A stretch of DNA of 60,717 bases from positions 1 through 60,717 of the forward strand of contig CACZUR010000025.1 of NCBI GenBank assembly GCA_902784435.1. The letters run 5' to 3'. This document shows, in pieces, positions 1 to 8,016 of this stretch (the first letter of the stretch is position 1; each line of letters starts with the position of its first letter). The notes beneath the pieces were generated by a model. The model saw nothing but the letters and a program-made list of their open reading frames with translations, did no database searches and was not told the DNA's origin. The DNA comes from an uncultured Bacteroidia bacterium (GTDB lineage: Bacteria > Bacteroidota > Bacteroidia > Bacteroidales > UBA932). The position numbers and the translations under genes were made by a program.

Positions 1-1
1 G

Positions 2-586
2 ACCGTAGCCATTGCCTGGATGAGCAACTGGCAGTATGCCAATTCCGTCCCCACCACCCAGTTCCGCAGCGCCAACTCCGTCCCGCGTGACCTGAGCCTA
101 ATCCGGAAGGGTAAGGAAGTCCTCCTGAAGAGCACCCCTTCCCCGGAGATGGAAGCCCTGCGCGGCAATCCCGTGCAGCTGGCCCTTGCCACCGCCCCGG
201 TAGAGCTGTTCGACACCCCGCAGCGCGCCTATGAGCTGGTCATCCGCTTCAACCTGGGCAAGAAAGACGACGCCACCTTCGTGCTCTCCAACGAGACCGG
301 CGAACAGGTGGTCCTCTCCTACAATGCCGCCGCACAGACCTTCTCCATGGACCGCCGCGGCAGCGGCACCGTGAAGTTCTCCAAGTCCTTCGCGGCCGTC
401 ACCACCGCTCCCACCACCGTGGGCGGCAAGATGGAGCTCCGTCTCCTGGTGGACAGCGCCAGCATCGAAGCCTTCGGCGAAGACTTCTGCATGACCAACC
501 TGGTGTTCCCCACCTCCCCTTATAATATCCTGAAGATGTACGGCAACACCAAGGCCGACGTAACCCTTTATCCGATTGCTAAATGA
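2..586 (+). CDS. GH32 fructan beta-fructosidase/levanase, C-terminal part
   Basis: Partial gene open at the left edge; about 194 residues are visible in frame from base 2. The start reads into WMSNWQYAN and SANSVPRDLSL, typical of the end of the GH32 five-blade propeller. It is followed by the beta-sandwich module with the LLVDSASIEAFGED strand found in levanases and invertases. Family members hydrolyse terminal fructose from levan, inulin or sucrose; in Bacteroidota they are usually secreted or periplasmic. The catalytic Asp and Glu lie upstream of the window. The stop overlaps the next start (ATGA at 583-586), so it is translationally coupled to the MFS porter. Family is secure; levan versus inulin preference cannot be read here. 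Confidence 0.9.
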   Translation, partial: TVAIAWMSNWQYANSVPTTQFRSANSVPRDLSLIRKGKEVLLKSTPSPEMEALRGNPVQLALATAPVELFDTPQRAYELVIRFNLGKKDDATFVLSNETGEQVVLSYNAAAQTFSMDRRGSGTVKFSKSFAAVTTAPTTVGGKMELRLLVDSASIEAFGEDFCMTNLVFPTSPYNILKMYGNTKADVTLYPIAK

Positions 587-1734
587 ACAAGAAACTGCAA
601 CTGATCCCGGTGATGCTGTGCTTCTTCGCCATGGGCTTCGTAGACCTGGTGGGCATCGCATCCAACTATGTGCAGGCCGACCTGAACCTGTCCGATTCGG
701 CCGCCAATATCTTCCCTTCGCTGGTTTTCTTCTGGTTCCTCATCTTCTCCGTTCCCACGGGCATCCTGATGAACCGCATCGGCCGCAAGAACACCGTGCT
801 GCTGTCGCTGGTAGTGACGGTGATTTCCCTGATCCTGCCCATCTTTGGCGAAAGCTACGGCCTCATGCTGGCCGCCTTCTCCCTGCTGGGTATCGGCAAC
901 GCCCTCATGCAAACTTCGCTGAATCCGCTCATCACCAATATCATCAAGGGGGACAAACTGGCCAGCACCATGACCTTCGGCCAGTTCGTGAAAGCCATCG
1001 CCTCCTTCATGGCTCCCTACATCGCCATGTGGGGCGCTACGGCCGCCTTGCCGTCCTTCGGCCTGGGCTGGCGGGTGCTCTTCCCCGTGTACGGTGCCAT
1101 CGGCATCCTGGCAGCCCTGCTGCTGGGCATCACATCCATCGAGCGGGAGCAGGTGGCCGACAAAGCCTCGGGGTTTGTGGAGTGTTTCAAACTGCTGGGC
1201 AAACCCATCGTCCTCCTGAGCTTCCTGGGCATCATGTGCCACGTGGGCATTGACGTGGGCACCAATACCACCGCCCCGAAACTGCTCATGGAACGGGTGG
1301 GCATGACCCTCACCGAGGCCGGTTTCGCCACCAGTCTGTACTTTATCTTCCGTACCATCGGCTGCCTGAGCGGCTCGTTCATCCTGTCCAAGTTCAGCCA
1401 CCGGAATTTCTTCCTGGTGAGCGTCATCCTCATGGCCCTGTCCATGTGCGGCATGTTCTTCGGAACCAGCAAGGCCGTCCTGTACGTAGCCATCGCCCTG
1501 GTGGGCTTCGGCAACTCCAACATCTTCTCCATCGTGTTCTCGCAGGCCCTGCTGGCCGTTCCCGAGAAGCAGAACGAAGTGTCCGGACTCATGATCATGG
1601 GCTTGTTCGGCGGTACGGTATTTCCGCTGCTGATGGGCTTTGCCTCCGACGCAGTGGGCCAGGCCGGCGCCATTGCCGTAATGGCCGTGGGTGTCATCTA
1701 TCTGTTCACATATCTGAATAAAGTAGGTAAATAA
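583..1734 (+). CDS. MFS sugar transporter (probable fructose/hexose porter)
   Basis: 383 residues with about 12 hydrophobic segments throughout. The loop NRIGRKNT after the second or third helix is the MFS signature (D/N)RxGRK. It resembles the short GluP/FucP-like porters found beside Bacteroidota glycosidase genes. It sits between a GH32 enzyme and a fructokinase, starts inside the previous stop codon and ends 2 nt before the kinase, so import of free fructose across the inner membrane is the likely role. The substrate is inferred from neighbours, not from the protein itself. Confidence 0.85.
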   Translation: MNKKLQLIPVMLCFFAMGFVDLVGIASNYVQADLNLSDSAANIFPSLVFFWFLIFSVPTGILMNRIGRKNTVLLSLVVTVISLILPIFGESYGLMLAAFSLLGIGNALMQTSLNPLITNIIKGDKLASTMTFGQFVKAIASFMAPYIAMWGATAALPSFGLGWRVLFPVYGAIGILAALLLGITSIEREQVADKASGFVECFKLLGKPIVLLSFLGIMCHVGIDVGTNTTAPKLLMERVGMTLTEAGFATSLYFIFRTIGCLSGSFILSKFSHRNFFLVSVILMALSMCGMFFGTSKAVLYVAIALVGFGNSNIFSIVFSQALLAVPEKQNEVSGLMIMGLFGGTVFPLLMGFASDAVGQAGAIAVMAVGVIYLFTYLNKVGK

Positions 1735-1736
1735 TT

Positions 1737-2606
1737 ATGGGTAAATACGTTATAGGTATCGGGGAAGCACTGTGGGACATGCTTCCCGAAGGAAAGAAAC
1801 TGGGCGGTGCCCCCGCCAACTTCGCCTATCATGCCAGCCAGTTCGGCCTGGAAGGCATGGCTGTAAGTGCCATCGGGCATGACCAGCTGGGCGAGGAAAT
1901 CGTAGAGGCCCTGGAAGAGCACAACCTGCCCTACCACCTGGACCGCGTGGAATACCCCACCGGCACGGTACAGGTAACCCTGGACGCCCAGGGCATTCCG
2001 CAGTACGAGATCAAGACCGGTGTAGCCTGGGACAACATCCCCTACACCAAGGAGCTGGCCCTTCTGGCCCAGCAGTGCCAGGCCGTGTGCTTTGGCTCGC
2101 TGGCCCAGCGGAACGCGGTGTCGCGGGAGAGCATCGGCCTGTTCCTGGATGCCGTCCCTCAGGACTGCCTCAAGGTGTTTGACATCAATCTGCGCCAGGA
2201 TTTCTACAGCCTGGAGGTGCTGGAAGACTCTTTCCGCCGCTGCAACATCCTGAAGATCAACGACGAGGAACTGGTGGTCCTGTCCCGCCTGATGGCCCTG
2301 CCGGGCCTGGCCCTGGAAGAGAAATGCCGCTTCCTCATCAAGACCTACGACCTGCAGATGCTCATCCTCACCTGCGGGGTCAACGGCAGCTATGTCTTCT
2401 ACGAAGGCGGCATGTCGTTCCTGGACACTCCCAAGGTGACGGTAGCGGACACCGTGGGTGCCGGCGATTCCTTCACCGGCGCTTTCGTGGGCTCCATCCT
2501 GAAGGGAAAGAGCATCCCCGAGGCCCACAATACGGCCGTGAAAGTGTCGGCCTTCGTGTGCACCCAGAGCGGGGCCATGCCGGTTGTACCGGATAACTTA
2601 AAGTAA
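1737..2606 (+). CDS. PfkB-family fructokinase
   Basis: 289 residues, the normal length for ribokinase-family sugar kinases. The N-terminal substrate motif GGAPANFAYH is at about residues 23-32. The C-terminal signature DTVGAGDSF is at 238-246, with the catalytic base Asp near 244. It would phosphorylate fructose released by GH32 and imported by the adjacent porter. The locus order GH32, porter, fructokinase, hybrid sensor resembles the fructan utilisation locus of Bacteroides thetaiotaomicron. The next gene starts 5 nt downstream, so this is one transcription unit. Confidence 0.88.
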   Translation: MGKYVIGIGEALWDMLPEGKKLGGAPANFAYHASQFGLEGMAVSAIGHDQLGEEIVEALEEHNLPYHLDRVEYPTGTVQVTLDAQGIPQYEIKTGVAWDNIPYTKELALLAQQCQAVCFGSLAQRNAVSRESIGLFLDAVPQDCLKVFDINLRQDFYSLEVLEDSFRRCNILKINDEELVVLSRLMALPGLALEEKCRFLIKTYDLQMLILTCGVNGSYVFYEGGMSFLDTPKVTVADTVGAGDSFTGAFVGSILKGKSIPEAHNTAVKVSAFVCTQSGAMPVVPDNLK

Positions 2607-2611
2607 ACAGA

Positions 2612-5206
2612 ATGAGAAGAATCCTCTTCACACTCATATCAGCCATGCTTCTTCTCACCGCATGCGGCGGTGGGAAGAAGTCGCTGGTTATAGGCGTATC
2701 GCAGTGCAGCGACGACATCTGGCGCAGCAAGCTGAACGACGAACTGGCCCTGGCGGGGCGGATCAACGGCGTGGACGTGCGTTTTTCGTCGGCCGACGAC
2801 GACAGCCGCAGACAGATGGCGCAGATCCGGCAGTTCGTAGCCCAGGGGGTGGACCTCCTGGTTATCTCGCCCAATCAGTCGCACACCATTACGCCGGCGG
2901 TGGAAGAGGCCTTCGACGCCGGTATTCCGGTTATCCTGTTCGACCGCAAGATCGATTCTCCCAAATACACGGCCTTCATCGGGGCCGACAACGTAGAGCT
3001 GGGACGCATCATGGGCCGCTACATGGCCGATTTCCTGGACGGGAAAGGCCAGGTGGTGGAAATCCAGGGCCTGGAGGGCTCGTCGCCGGCTTTCGACCGG
3101 AACAGGGGATTCCGGGAAGCATTGGAAGCCTATCCCGGCATTACGCTTGTGGCCTCCCCTTACGGCGGCTGGCTGCAGGAAGGCGGCCGGAAGGCCATGC
3201 AGGAACTGGTGGACCAAGGGGTTCGGCCCGATGCCGTCTTCGGCCAGAACGACCGCATGGCCGTGGGTGCCCGCGAAGCCCTGGGGAACCGCACGGACAT
3301 CGCCTACTTCGGCGTGGATGCCCTCCCGGACGGGGGGCTCCAGGACGTCATTGACGGGGTTCTCACGGCATCGTACCTGTATCCTACCCGCGGAGACCTG
3401 GTGATGGAACTGGCCATGAACATCCTGTCCGGCAGGCCCTATCAGCGGGAAAACCTGCTGGAGAGCGCCCTGGTGGACAGCCGCAATGCCAGCATCCTCA
3501 AGATGCAGGAAGCCGAGGTGGCCAAGCAGCGGGCTGCCGTTGAAGAAGTCAGCGGCCAGCTGGACAGTTTCCTGCTGCAATACAACACCCAGCGCCTGAT
3601 CATGTGGCTGGTCATCGGCTTTTCCATCCTGCTGATCCTGGTGGCCGCCCAGGCCTACTGGAACTACATGAGAACCCGGGAGCTGAAGCAAAAACTGGAA
3701 GAGAGCACGGCCGCCAAACTGCGCTTCTTCACCCAGGTGAGCCACGACCTCCGGACTCCCCTGACCCTGGTGGTCGGCCCGCTGGAGCATGTCCTGGAGG
3801 GGCCGCTGGCCCCGGACCAGCAGCAAACCCTGCTGCTGGCACGCCGCAACGTGACCATCCTCCAACAATTGGTGAACAACATCCTGGATTTCAGGCGGAT
3901 AGAGAGCGGTAACCGACCGCTCAACGTGTCCCGTTTCGACCTTCCCGCTGCCGTGCAGGAATGGATGAGCGGCTTCAGCAGCACCGCCCAGCACCTTGTT
4001 TATGAAGGCCTGCCGGCCCTTACCATCGAGGCCGATATGCGCCTGCTGGAGCGCGTGCTCTTCAACCTTCTGGGGAACGCCATCAAACACACGCAGCCGG
4101 ACGGGCACATTACCGTTTCCGTCCAGCAGGAAGGCGCATCGGCCCTCCTCTCCGTCGCCGATGACGGCGAGGGCATCCCGCCGGAAAAACTGCCGTTCAT
4201 TTTCGAGGAATTCTACAAAGCCTCCGAATCCAGCAACGGCACCGGAATAGGCCTGGCGCTCATCAAAGCCGTGGCCGAGCTGCACAAAGGCAGCGTAAAC
4301 GTGGAAAGCACGCTGGGGAAAGGAACCACCTTCGCCCTGCGTCTGCCGCTGGTGCAAAAAGGTGCCAGCGTAAGCGAAGGCAAAGACGCATCGGCCTATA
4401 CGGAACGCTATGAGCAAACGTATGTCCGGGAGGACACCACCCGGAAAGAAGCGGCCGGACGCGTGACGGAGAGCGACCGCCCCACCATCCTGGTGGTGGA
4501 CGACAACGCAGACCTCCGGCACTTTATCGGCACCCTGCTGGAGGGCGACTACCGCATCCTCACGGCCTGCGACGGCAGGGAGGCGCTGGAGAAAGCCGGC
4601 CGCGAGCTGCCGGACCTGGTGGTCTCCGACGTGATGATGCCCGTCATGGACGGCCTGCAGTTGTGCAAAGCCCTGAAAGAGCAACTCCCCACCAGCCACA
4701 TTCCCGTGATCCTGCTCACCGCCAAATCCCTGGAGGAGCAGCGGGCCCAGGGCTACGACTCCGGGGCCGATGCCTACATTTCCAAGCCCTTCAGCGAAAA
4801 AGTGCTGCTGTCGCGTATCGGCAACCTCCTGAAGAGCCGCGTCCTGCTCAAGGAGCACTATCTGGAAACCGGCGAGAGCGCAGCCCGGCCGCAGGAAAAC
4901 GACTTCCTGTCCCGCTTCCGCGCCAAGGTGCAGGAGCACCTGTCCGACGAGAACCTGAGCGTGGAACAGATTGGCTCCGAACTGGGCCTTTCGCGCGTGC
5001 AGCTGTACAGGAAGGTGAAGGCCCTCACGGGTTACTCCCCCGTGGAACTGGTGCGCATCACCCGCCTGAAAGCGGCGGACCAGATGCTCCGCACCAGCGA
5101 CCGCACGGTGGCCGAGATTGCTTATGCCGTGGGCTTCGGAACCCCGTCTTACTTCTCCAAATGCTACAAGGAACTTTTCGGACGCCAGCCCGGTGAAAGC
5201 CGCTAG
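2612..5206 (+). CDS. Hybrid two-component system with periplasmic sugar-binding sensor
   Basis: 864 residues. Order: lipobox-like signal (LLTACGGG, 1-20); LacI/RbsB-type periplasmic binding domain (about 24-290); one membrane helix (about 328-350); HisKA with phospho-accepting His378 in SHDLRTPL; HATPase with DDGEGIP and GTGIGLALIK; receiver domain with Asp673 in SDVMMP; AraC-type HTH (about 765-860). All steps from ligand sensing to DNA binding are in one chain. This layout matches the B. thetaiotaomicron fructose sensor BT1754 rather than the more common beta-propeller hybrid sensors, and the context agrees. It probably activates this operon on fructose. The lipobox cysteine is odd because the protein also has a transmembrane helix; the N-terminus may simply be a signal anchor. 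Confidence 0.92.
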   Translation: MRRILFTLISAMLLLTACGGGKKSLVIGVSQCSDDIWRSKLNDELALAGRINGVDVRFSSADDDSRRQMAQIRQFVAQGVDLLVISPNQSHTITPAVEEAFDAGIPVILFDRKIDSPKYTAFIGADNVELGRIMGRYMADFLDGKGQVVEIQGLEGSSPAFDRNRGFREALEAYPGITLVASPYGGWLQEGGRKAMQELVDQGVRPDAVFGQNDRMAVGAREALGNRTDIAYFGVDALPDGGLQDVIDGVLTASYLYPTRGDLVMELAMNILSGRPYQRENLLESALVDSRNASILKMQEAEVAKQRAAVEEVSGQLDSFLLQYNTQRLIMWLVIGFSILLILVAAQAYWNYMRTRELKQKLEESTAAKLRFFTQVSHDLRTPLTLVVGPLEHVLEGPLAPDQQQTLLLARRNVTILQQLVNNILDFRRIESGNRPLNVSRFDLPAAVQEWMSGFSSTAQHLVYEGLPALTIEADMRLLERVLFNLLGNAIKHTQPDGHITVSVQQEGASALLSVADDGEGIPPEKLPFIFEEFYKASESSNGTGIGLALIKAVAELHKGSVNVESTLGKGTTFALRLPLVQKGASVSEGKDASAYTERYEQTYVREDTTRKEAAGRVTESDRPTILVVDDNADLRHFIGTLLEGDYRILTACDGREALEKAGRELPDLVVSDVMMPVMDGLQLCKALKEQLPTSHIPVILLTAKSLEEQRAQGYDSGADAYISKPFSEKVLLSRIGNLLKSRVLLKEHYLETGESAARPQENDFLSRFRAKVQEHLSDENLSVEQIGSELGLSRVQLYRKVKALTGYSPVELVRITRLKAADQMLRTSDRTVAEIAYAVGFGTPSYFSKCYKELFGRQPGESR

Positions 5207-5224
5207 CATTTTTGGACGGAAAAA

Positions 5225-5255
5225 TTTGTGATTCTGAGAATTATTCGTATCTTTG
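5225..5255 (+). promoter_or_regulatory. Promoter of rplU-rpmA-serS
   Basis: TTTG (-33) at 5225-5228 and TATCTTTG (-7) at 5248-5255 are separated by 19 nt, a textbook Bacteroidota promoter. Transcription would start near 5260 and give a leader of about 90 nt. Confidence 0.85.
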
Positions 5256-5274
5256 CAGTCCCAAATTTTGAGAT

Positions 5275-5324
5275 GACCGCTAAGCTCAGTCAAGACCTGC
5301 CACAAGGGGCAGGCGCTTACGGTC
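5275..5324 (+). ncRNA. Structured 5' leader of rplU (L21), possible autoregulatory element
   Basis: The leader folds into an outer stem, GACCG(C)TAAGC at 5275-5285 with GCTTACGGTC at 5315-5324 (10 pairs, one bulged C). It encloses an inner hairpin CCTGCC (5296-5301)/GGCAGG (5308-5313). There is no T tract after it, so it is not a terminator. Leaders of ribosomal protein operons commonly bind the encoded protein. Binding of L21 here is an inference. Confidence 0.5.
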
Positions 5325-5349
5325 CAAAACTTTAACAAGTTTTTGTACA

Positions 5350-5661
5350 ATGTACGCAATCGTAGACATTGCAAGCCAGCAGTTTAAAGTAGAGGCTGGC
5401 ATGGATATCTTCGTAAACCGCCTCCAGGCCAAGAACGGAGAATCCGTAGAATTTGACAAAGTGCTCCTCCTGGACAATGAGGGCGCTGTAAAGGTGGGCA
5501 CTCCCTATGTGGAAGGTGCCGTCGTGAAGGCCACCGTGCTGGACGACGATGCCAAAGCCAAGAAAGTGCTCGTTTTCAAGAAAATCCGTCGCAAAGGGTT
5601 CCAGACGCTCAACGGCCATCGCCAGAAGCTCACCAAAATCCACATCGACGCTATCGCTTAA
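5350..5661 (+). CDS. rplU: 50S ribosomal protein L21
   Basis: 103 residues, beginning MYAIVDIASQQFKVEAG, the conserved start of bL21 (MYAIVxxGGKQYKV in many bacteria). The middle FDKVLLL and C-terminal KIRRKGFQTLNGHRQ match the family core. It binds 23S rRNA in the large subunit. It is first in an operon with rpmA (20-nt gap) and serS, behind a long structured leader. Confidence 0.97.
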   Translation: MYAIVDIASQQFKVEAGMDIFVNRLQAKNGESVEFDKVLLLDNEGAVKVGTPYVEGAVVKATVLDDDAKAKKVLVFKKIRRKGFQTLNGHRQKLTKIHIDAIA

Positions 5662-5681
5662 CTTTTAAAGACTGAAAGATT

Positions 5682-5942
5682 ATGGCACACAAGAAAGGTC
5701 AATCCAGTTCCAAGAACGGTCGTGAGTCGCATTCCAAACGTCTTGGTATCAAGAAGTTCGGCGAGCAGGTCGTAAAGGCCGGTAACATCATCGTGCGTCA
5801 GCGCGGTACGGTTCACAACCCGGGTCTGAACGTGGGCATGGGTAAGGATCACACCCTTTACGCGCTCGTAGACGGCACCGTAAAGTTCACCCGCAAACGC
5901 GAGGACAAATCTTTTGTTTCGGTAGTTCCCTTCGAAAACTAA
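5682..5942 (+). CDS. rpmA: 50S ribosomal protein L27
   Basis: 86 residues. N-terminus [16 protein letters not shown] with the [12 protein letters not shown] segment is diagnostic of bL27, whose N-terminal tail reaches the peptidyl transferase centre. The protein starts directly at the mature tail, without the cleaved extension found in Firmicutes. It follows rplU as in nearly all bacteria and is 3 nt before serS. Confidence 0.97.
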   Translation: MAHKKGQSSSKNGRESHSKRLGIKKFGEQVVKAGNIIVRQRGTVHNPGLNVGMGKDHTLYALVDGTVKFTRKREDKSFVSVVPFEN

Positions 5943-5945
5943 GAA

Positions 5946-7217
5946 ATGCTTACTTTAAAATTACTGCGCGAGTCTCCGGATTTTGTAATCCGGAGACTTG
6001 CCGTTAAAAACTTCGACGCCCGGGACATCGTGAACAAAATCATCGTCCTGGACGACCACAGAAAAGCCCTCCAGACCCGCAGCGACGCCCTGCTGGCAGA
6101 ACAGAAAAAAGCAGCTGCCGCCATCGGCAAGCTCATGAAGGAAGGCAAGAAGGAAGAGGCGGAAGCCGCCAAGGAAGAAGTGGCCAAACTGAAAGTCCGC
6201 TCCAACGAACTGCTGGAGATGGCCGACGACAACAACGCCAAACTGAACGAGTTGCTGGCCCTGCTGCCCAACATCCCCTGCGACCTGGTTCCCGAGGGAA
6301 AGGGTGCAGAGGACAACCTGGTAGTGAAGATGGGCGGCCCGGAAGTGAACCTTCCGGAAGGTGCCCTCCCCCACTGGGAACTGGCCAAGAAGTACGACAT
6401 CATCGACTTCGACCTGGGCGTAAAGATTACCGGAGCCGGTTTCCCCGTGTATAAGGGAAAGGGCGCCCGTCTGCAGCGCGCCCTTATCAACTACTTCCTG
6501 GACCGCAATACCGCCGCCGGTTACAAGGAGGTAGAGCCGCCCGTGGTGGTGAACGCCGCTTCCGGCTTCGGCACCGGCCAGCTTCCGGACAAGGAAGGTC
6601 AGATGTACTATTGCAACGAGGACGGATTCTATCTGGTTCCCACGGCCGAAGTACCTGTGACCAATATTTTCCGCGATGTCATCCTCTCGGAAGACCAGTT
6701 CCCCCAGAAGCTCACGGCCTATACGCCCTGCTTCCGCCGGGAAGCCGGTTCCTACGGCAAAGACGTGCGCGGCCTCAACCGCCTGCACCAGTTTGACAAG
6801 GTGGAAATCGTGCGCATCGAAAAGCCGGAGAACAGTTATGCCGCCCTGGACCAGATGGTGGCCCACGTAGAAAGCCTGGTGAACGAACTGGGCCTGAAGT
6901 ACCGCATCCTCCGTCTGTGCGGCGGCGACATGAGTTTCACATCGGCCATCACCTACGACTTCGAACTCTGGAGCGCAGCACAGGGCCGCTGGCTGGAAAT
7001 CTCTTCCGTTTCCAACTTCGAGAGCTTCCAGGCCAACCGCCTCAAATGCCGCTACAAGGACGAAAGCGGCAAGACGCAGCTGGTGCACACCCTCAACGGC
7101 AGCTCCCTGGCCCTGCCCCGCGTAGTGGCCGCCCTGCTGGAGGACAACCAGAAAGACGGGTACATCGAAATTCCCGCCTGCCTGCGTCCCTACACCGGTT
7201 TCGACCGCATTGACTAG
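5946..7217 (+). CDS. serS: Seryl-tRNA synthetase
   Basis: 423 residues, normal length. The N-terminal two-helix coiled-coil arm (about 30-105, rich in K/E/A) contacts the long variable arm of tRNA-Ser. The class II core follows, with motif 2 around TPCFRREAGSYGKD and motif 3 around NGSSLALPRVVAALLE. It charges tRNA-Ser and Sec-type tRNAs with serine in the cytoplasm. It is third in the rplU operon, 3 nt after rpmA. Confidence 0.97.
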   Translation: MLTLKLLRESPDFVIRRLAVKNFDARDIVNKIIVLDDHRKALQTRSDALLAEQKKAAAAIGKLMKEGKKEEAEAAKEEVAKLKVRSNELLEMADDNNAKLNELLALLPNIPCDLVPEGKGAEDNLVVKMGGPEVNLPEGALPHWELAKKYDIIDFDLGVKITGAGFPVYKGKGARLQRALINYFLDRNTAAGYKEVEPPVVVNAASGFGTGQLPDKEGQMYYCNEDGFYLVPTAEVPVTNIFRDVILSEDQFPQKLTAYTPCFRREAGSYGKDVRGLNRLHQFDKVEIVRIEKPENSYAALDQMVAHVESLVNELGLKYRILRLCGGDMSFTSAITYDFELWSAAQGRWLEISSVSNFESFQANRLKCRYKDESGKTQLVHTLNGSSLALPRVVAALLEDNQKDGYIEIPACLRPYTGFDRID

Positions 7218-7250
7218 CTGCCCGGCAAGTCGCTGAGGCTGAATCACTTA

Positions 7251-7290
7251 CAGAAACTCCGGTGCACAAAAAAGTGCACCGGAGTTTCTG
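7251..7290. terminator. Bidirectional terminator between serS and the sirtuin operon
   Basis: A 17-bp perfect inverted repeat begins with CAGAAACTCCGGTGCAC (7251-7267), has a six-A loop, and closes at 7290. It lies between two convergent operons and can end both. T-richness on either side is modest. Confidence 0.8.
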
Positions 7291-7308
7291 TAATTAGCTG
7301 ATTATAAG

Positions 7309-8013
7309 CTACTTCCCCAGCAGGCTGATGAACTGCTGCATGCCGCGGGTGGCCACGTCCTGGATAAAAGTGACGCGGGGATCCGACAGGGGAACGGGTT
7401 TGGGGTCGATGACGTAGATGGGACAGTCGTTCCGGGCATAGCGGTACAGGCCGGCAGCCGGATACACCTGCAGGGAACTGCCCACGATAAGGAGGATATC
7501 GGCCCGGGAGACCAGGTCGATGGCTTTTTCGATGTTGGGAACGGCCTCGCCGAAGAAGACGATGTGCGGACGCAACTGGCTGCCGTTCGGGGCCAGGTCT
7601 CCCAGAATGACGGGCCGATAGCCCACGTCGATGACCTCGGCCTCGGAAGCCGTGCGGTCGTAGACGCCGTTTTCCGGGCGCACCTTGGTGAGCTCCCCGT
7701 GCAGGTGCAGCACCCGGGAGGAGCCGGCCCGCTCGTGCAGGTTGTCTACGTTCTGGGTAATCACATCCACGTTATATTGCTTCTCCAAGCCGGCGATGGC
7801 CTCGTGCGCGGCATTGGGTCTGGCGTCCTTGAGCTGGGCGCGACGCTGGTTGTAAAAGTCCAGCACCAGGGCGCGGTTGCGGTACCAGCCTTCGATGGAG
7901 GCGACGTCGTTCACGTCGTACTGCTCCCACAGGCCGCCGGTGTCGCGGAAAGTAGCGAAGCCGCTTTCGGCCGATACCCCGGCCCCGGTCAAAACTACAA
8001 GTTGCTTTTTCAT
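7309..8013 (-). CDS. cobB: Sirtuin (NAD-dependent protein deacylase)
   Basis: 234 residues. GAGVSAESG near the N-terminus is the NAD-binding loop, QNVDNLHERAG carries the catalytic Gln-Asn-Asp group, and LHLHGEL holds the catalytic His. It removes acyl groups from lysine using NAD. The zinc-ribbon region that normally has two CxxC pairs reads TKVRPENGVYDRTASEAEV and has no cysteine. Last gene of a three-gene operon, starting 3 nt after the ATPase stop. Confidence 0.9.
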   Translation of the reverse strand: MKKQLVVLTGAGVSAESGFATFRDTGGLWEQYDVNDVASIEGWYRNRALVLDFYNQRRAQLKDARPNAAHEAIAGLEKQYNVDVITQNVDNLHERAGSSRVLHLHGELTKVRPENGVYDRTASEAEVIDVGYRPVILGDLAPNGSQLRPHIVFFGEAVPNIEKAIDLVSRADILLIVGSSLQVYPAAGLYRYARNDCPIYVIDPKPVPLSDPRVTFIQDVATRGMQQFISLLGK

Positions 8014-8016
8014 AGG

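Noticed and set aside
2639-5374. 911-codon open frame antisense to the hybrid sensor
   Set aside because: High-GC shadow: it mirrors the codon structure of a clear gene on the plus strand, has no recognisable domain, and runs into the rplU promoter and leader.
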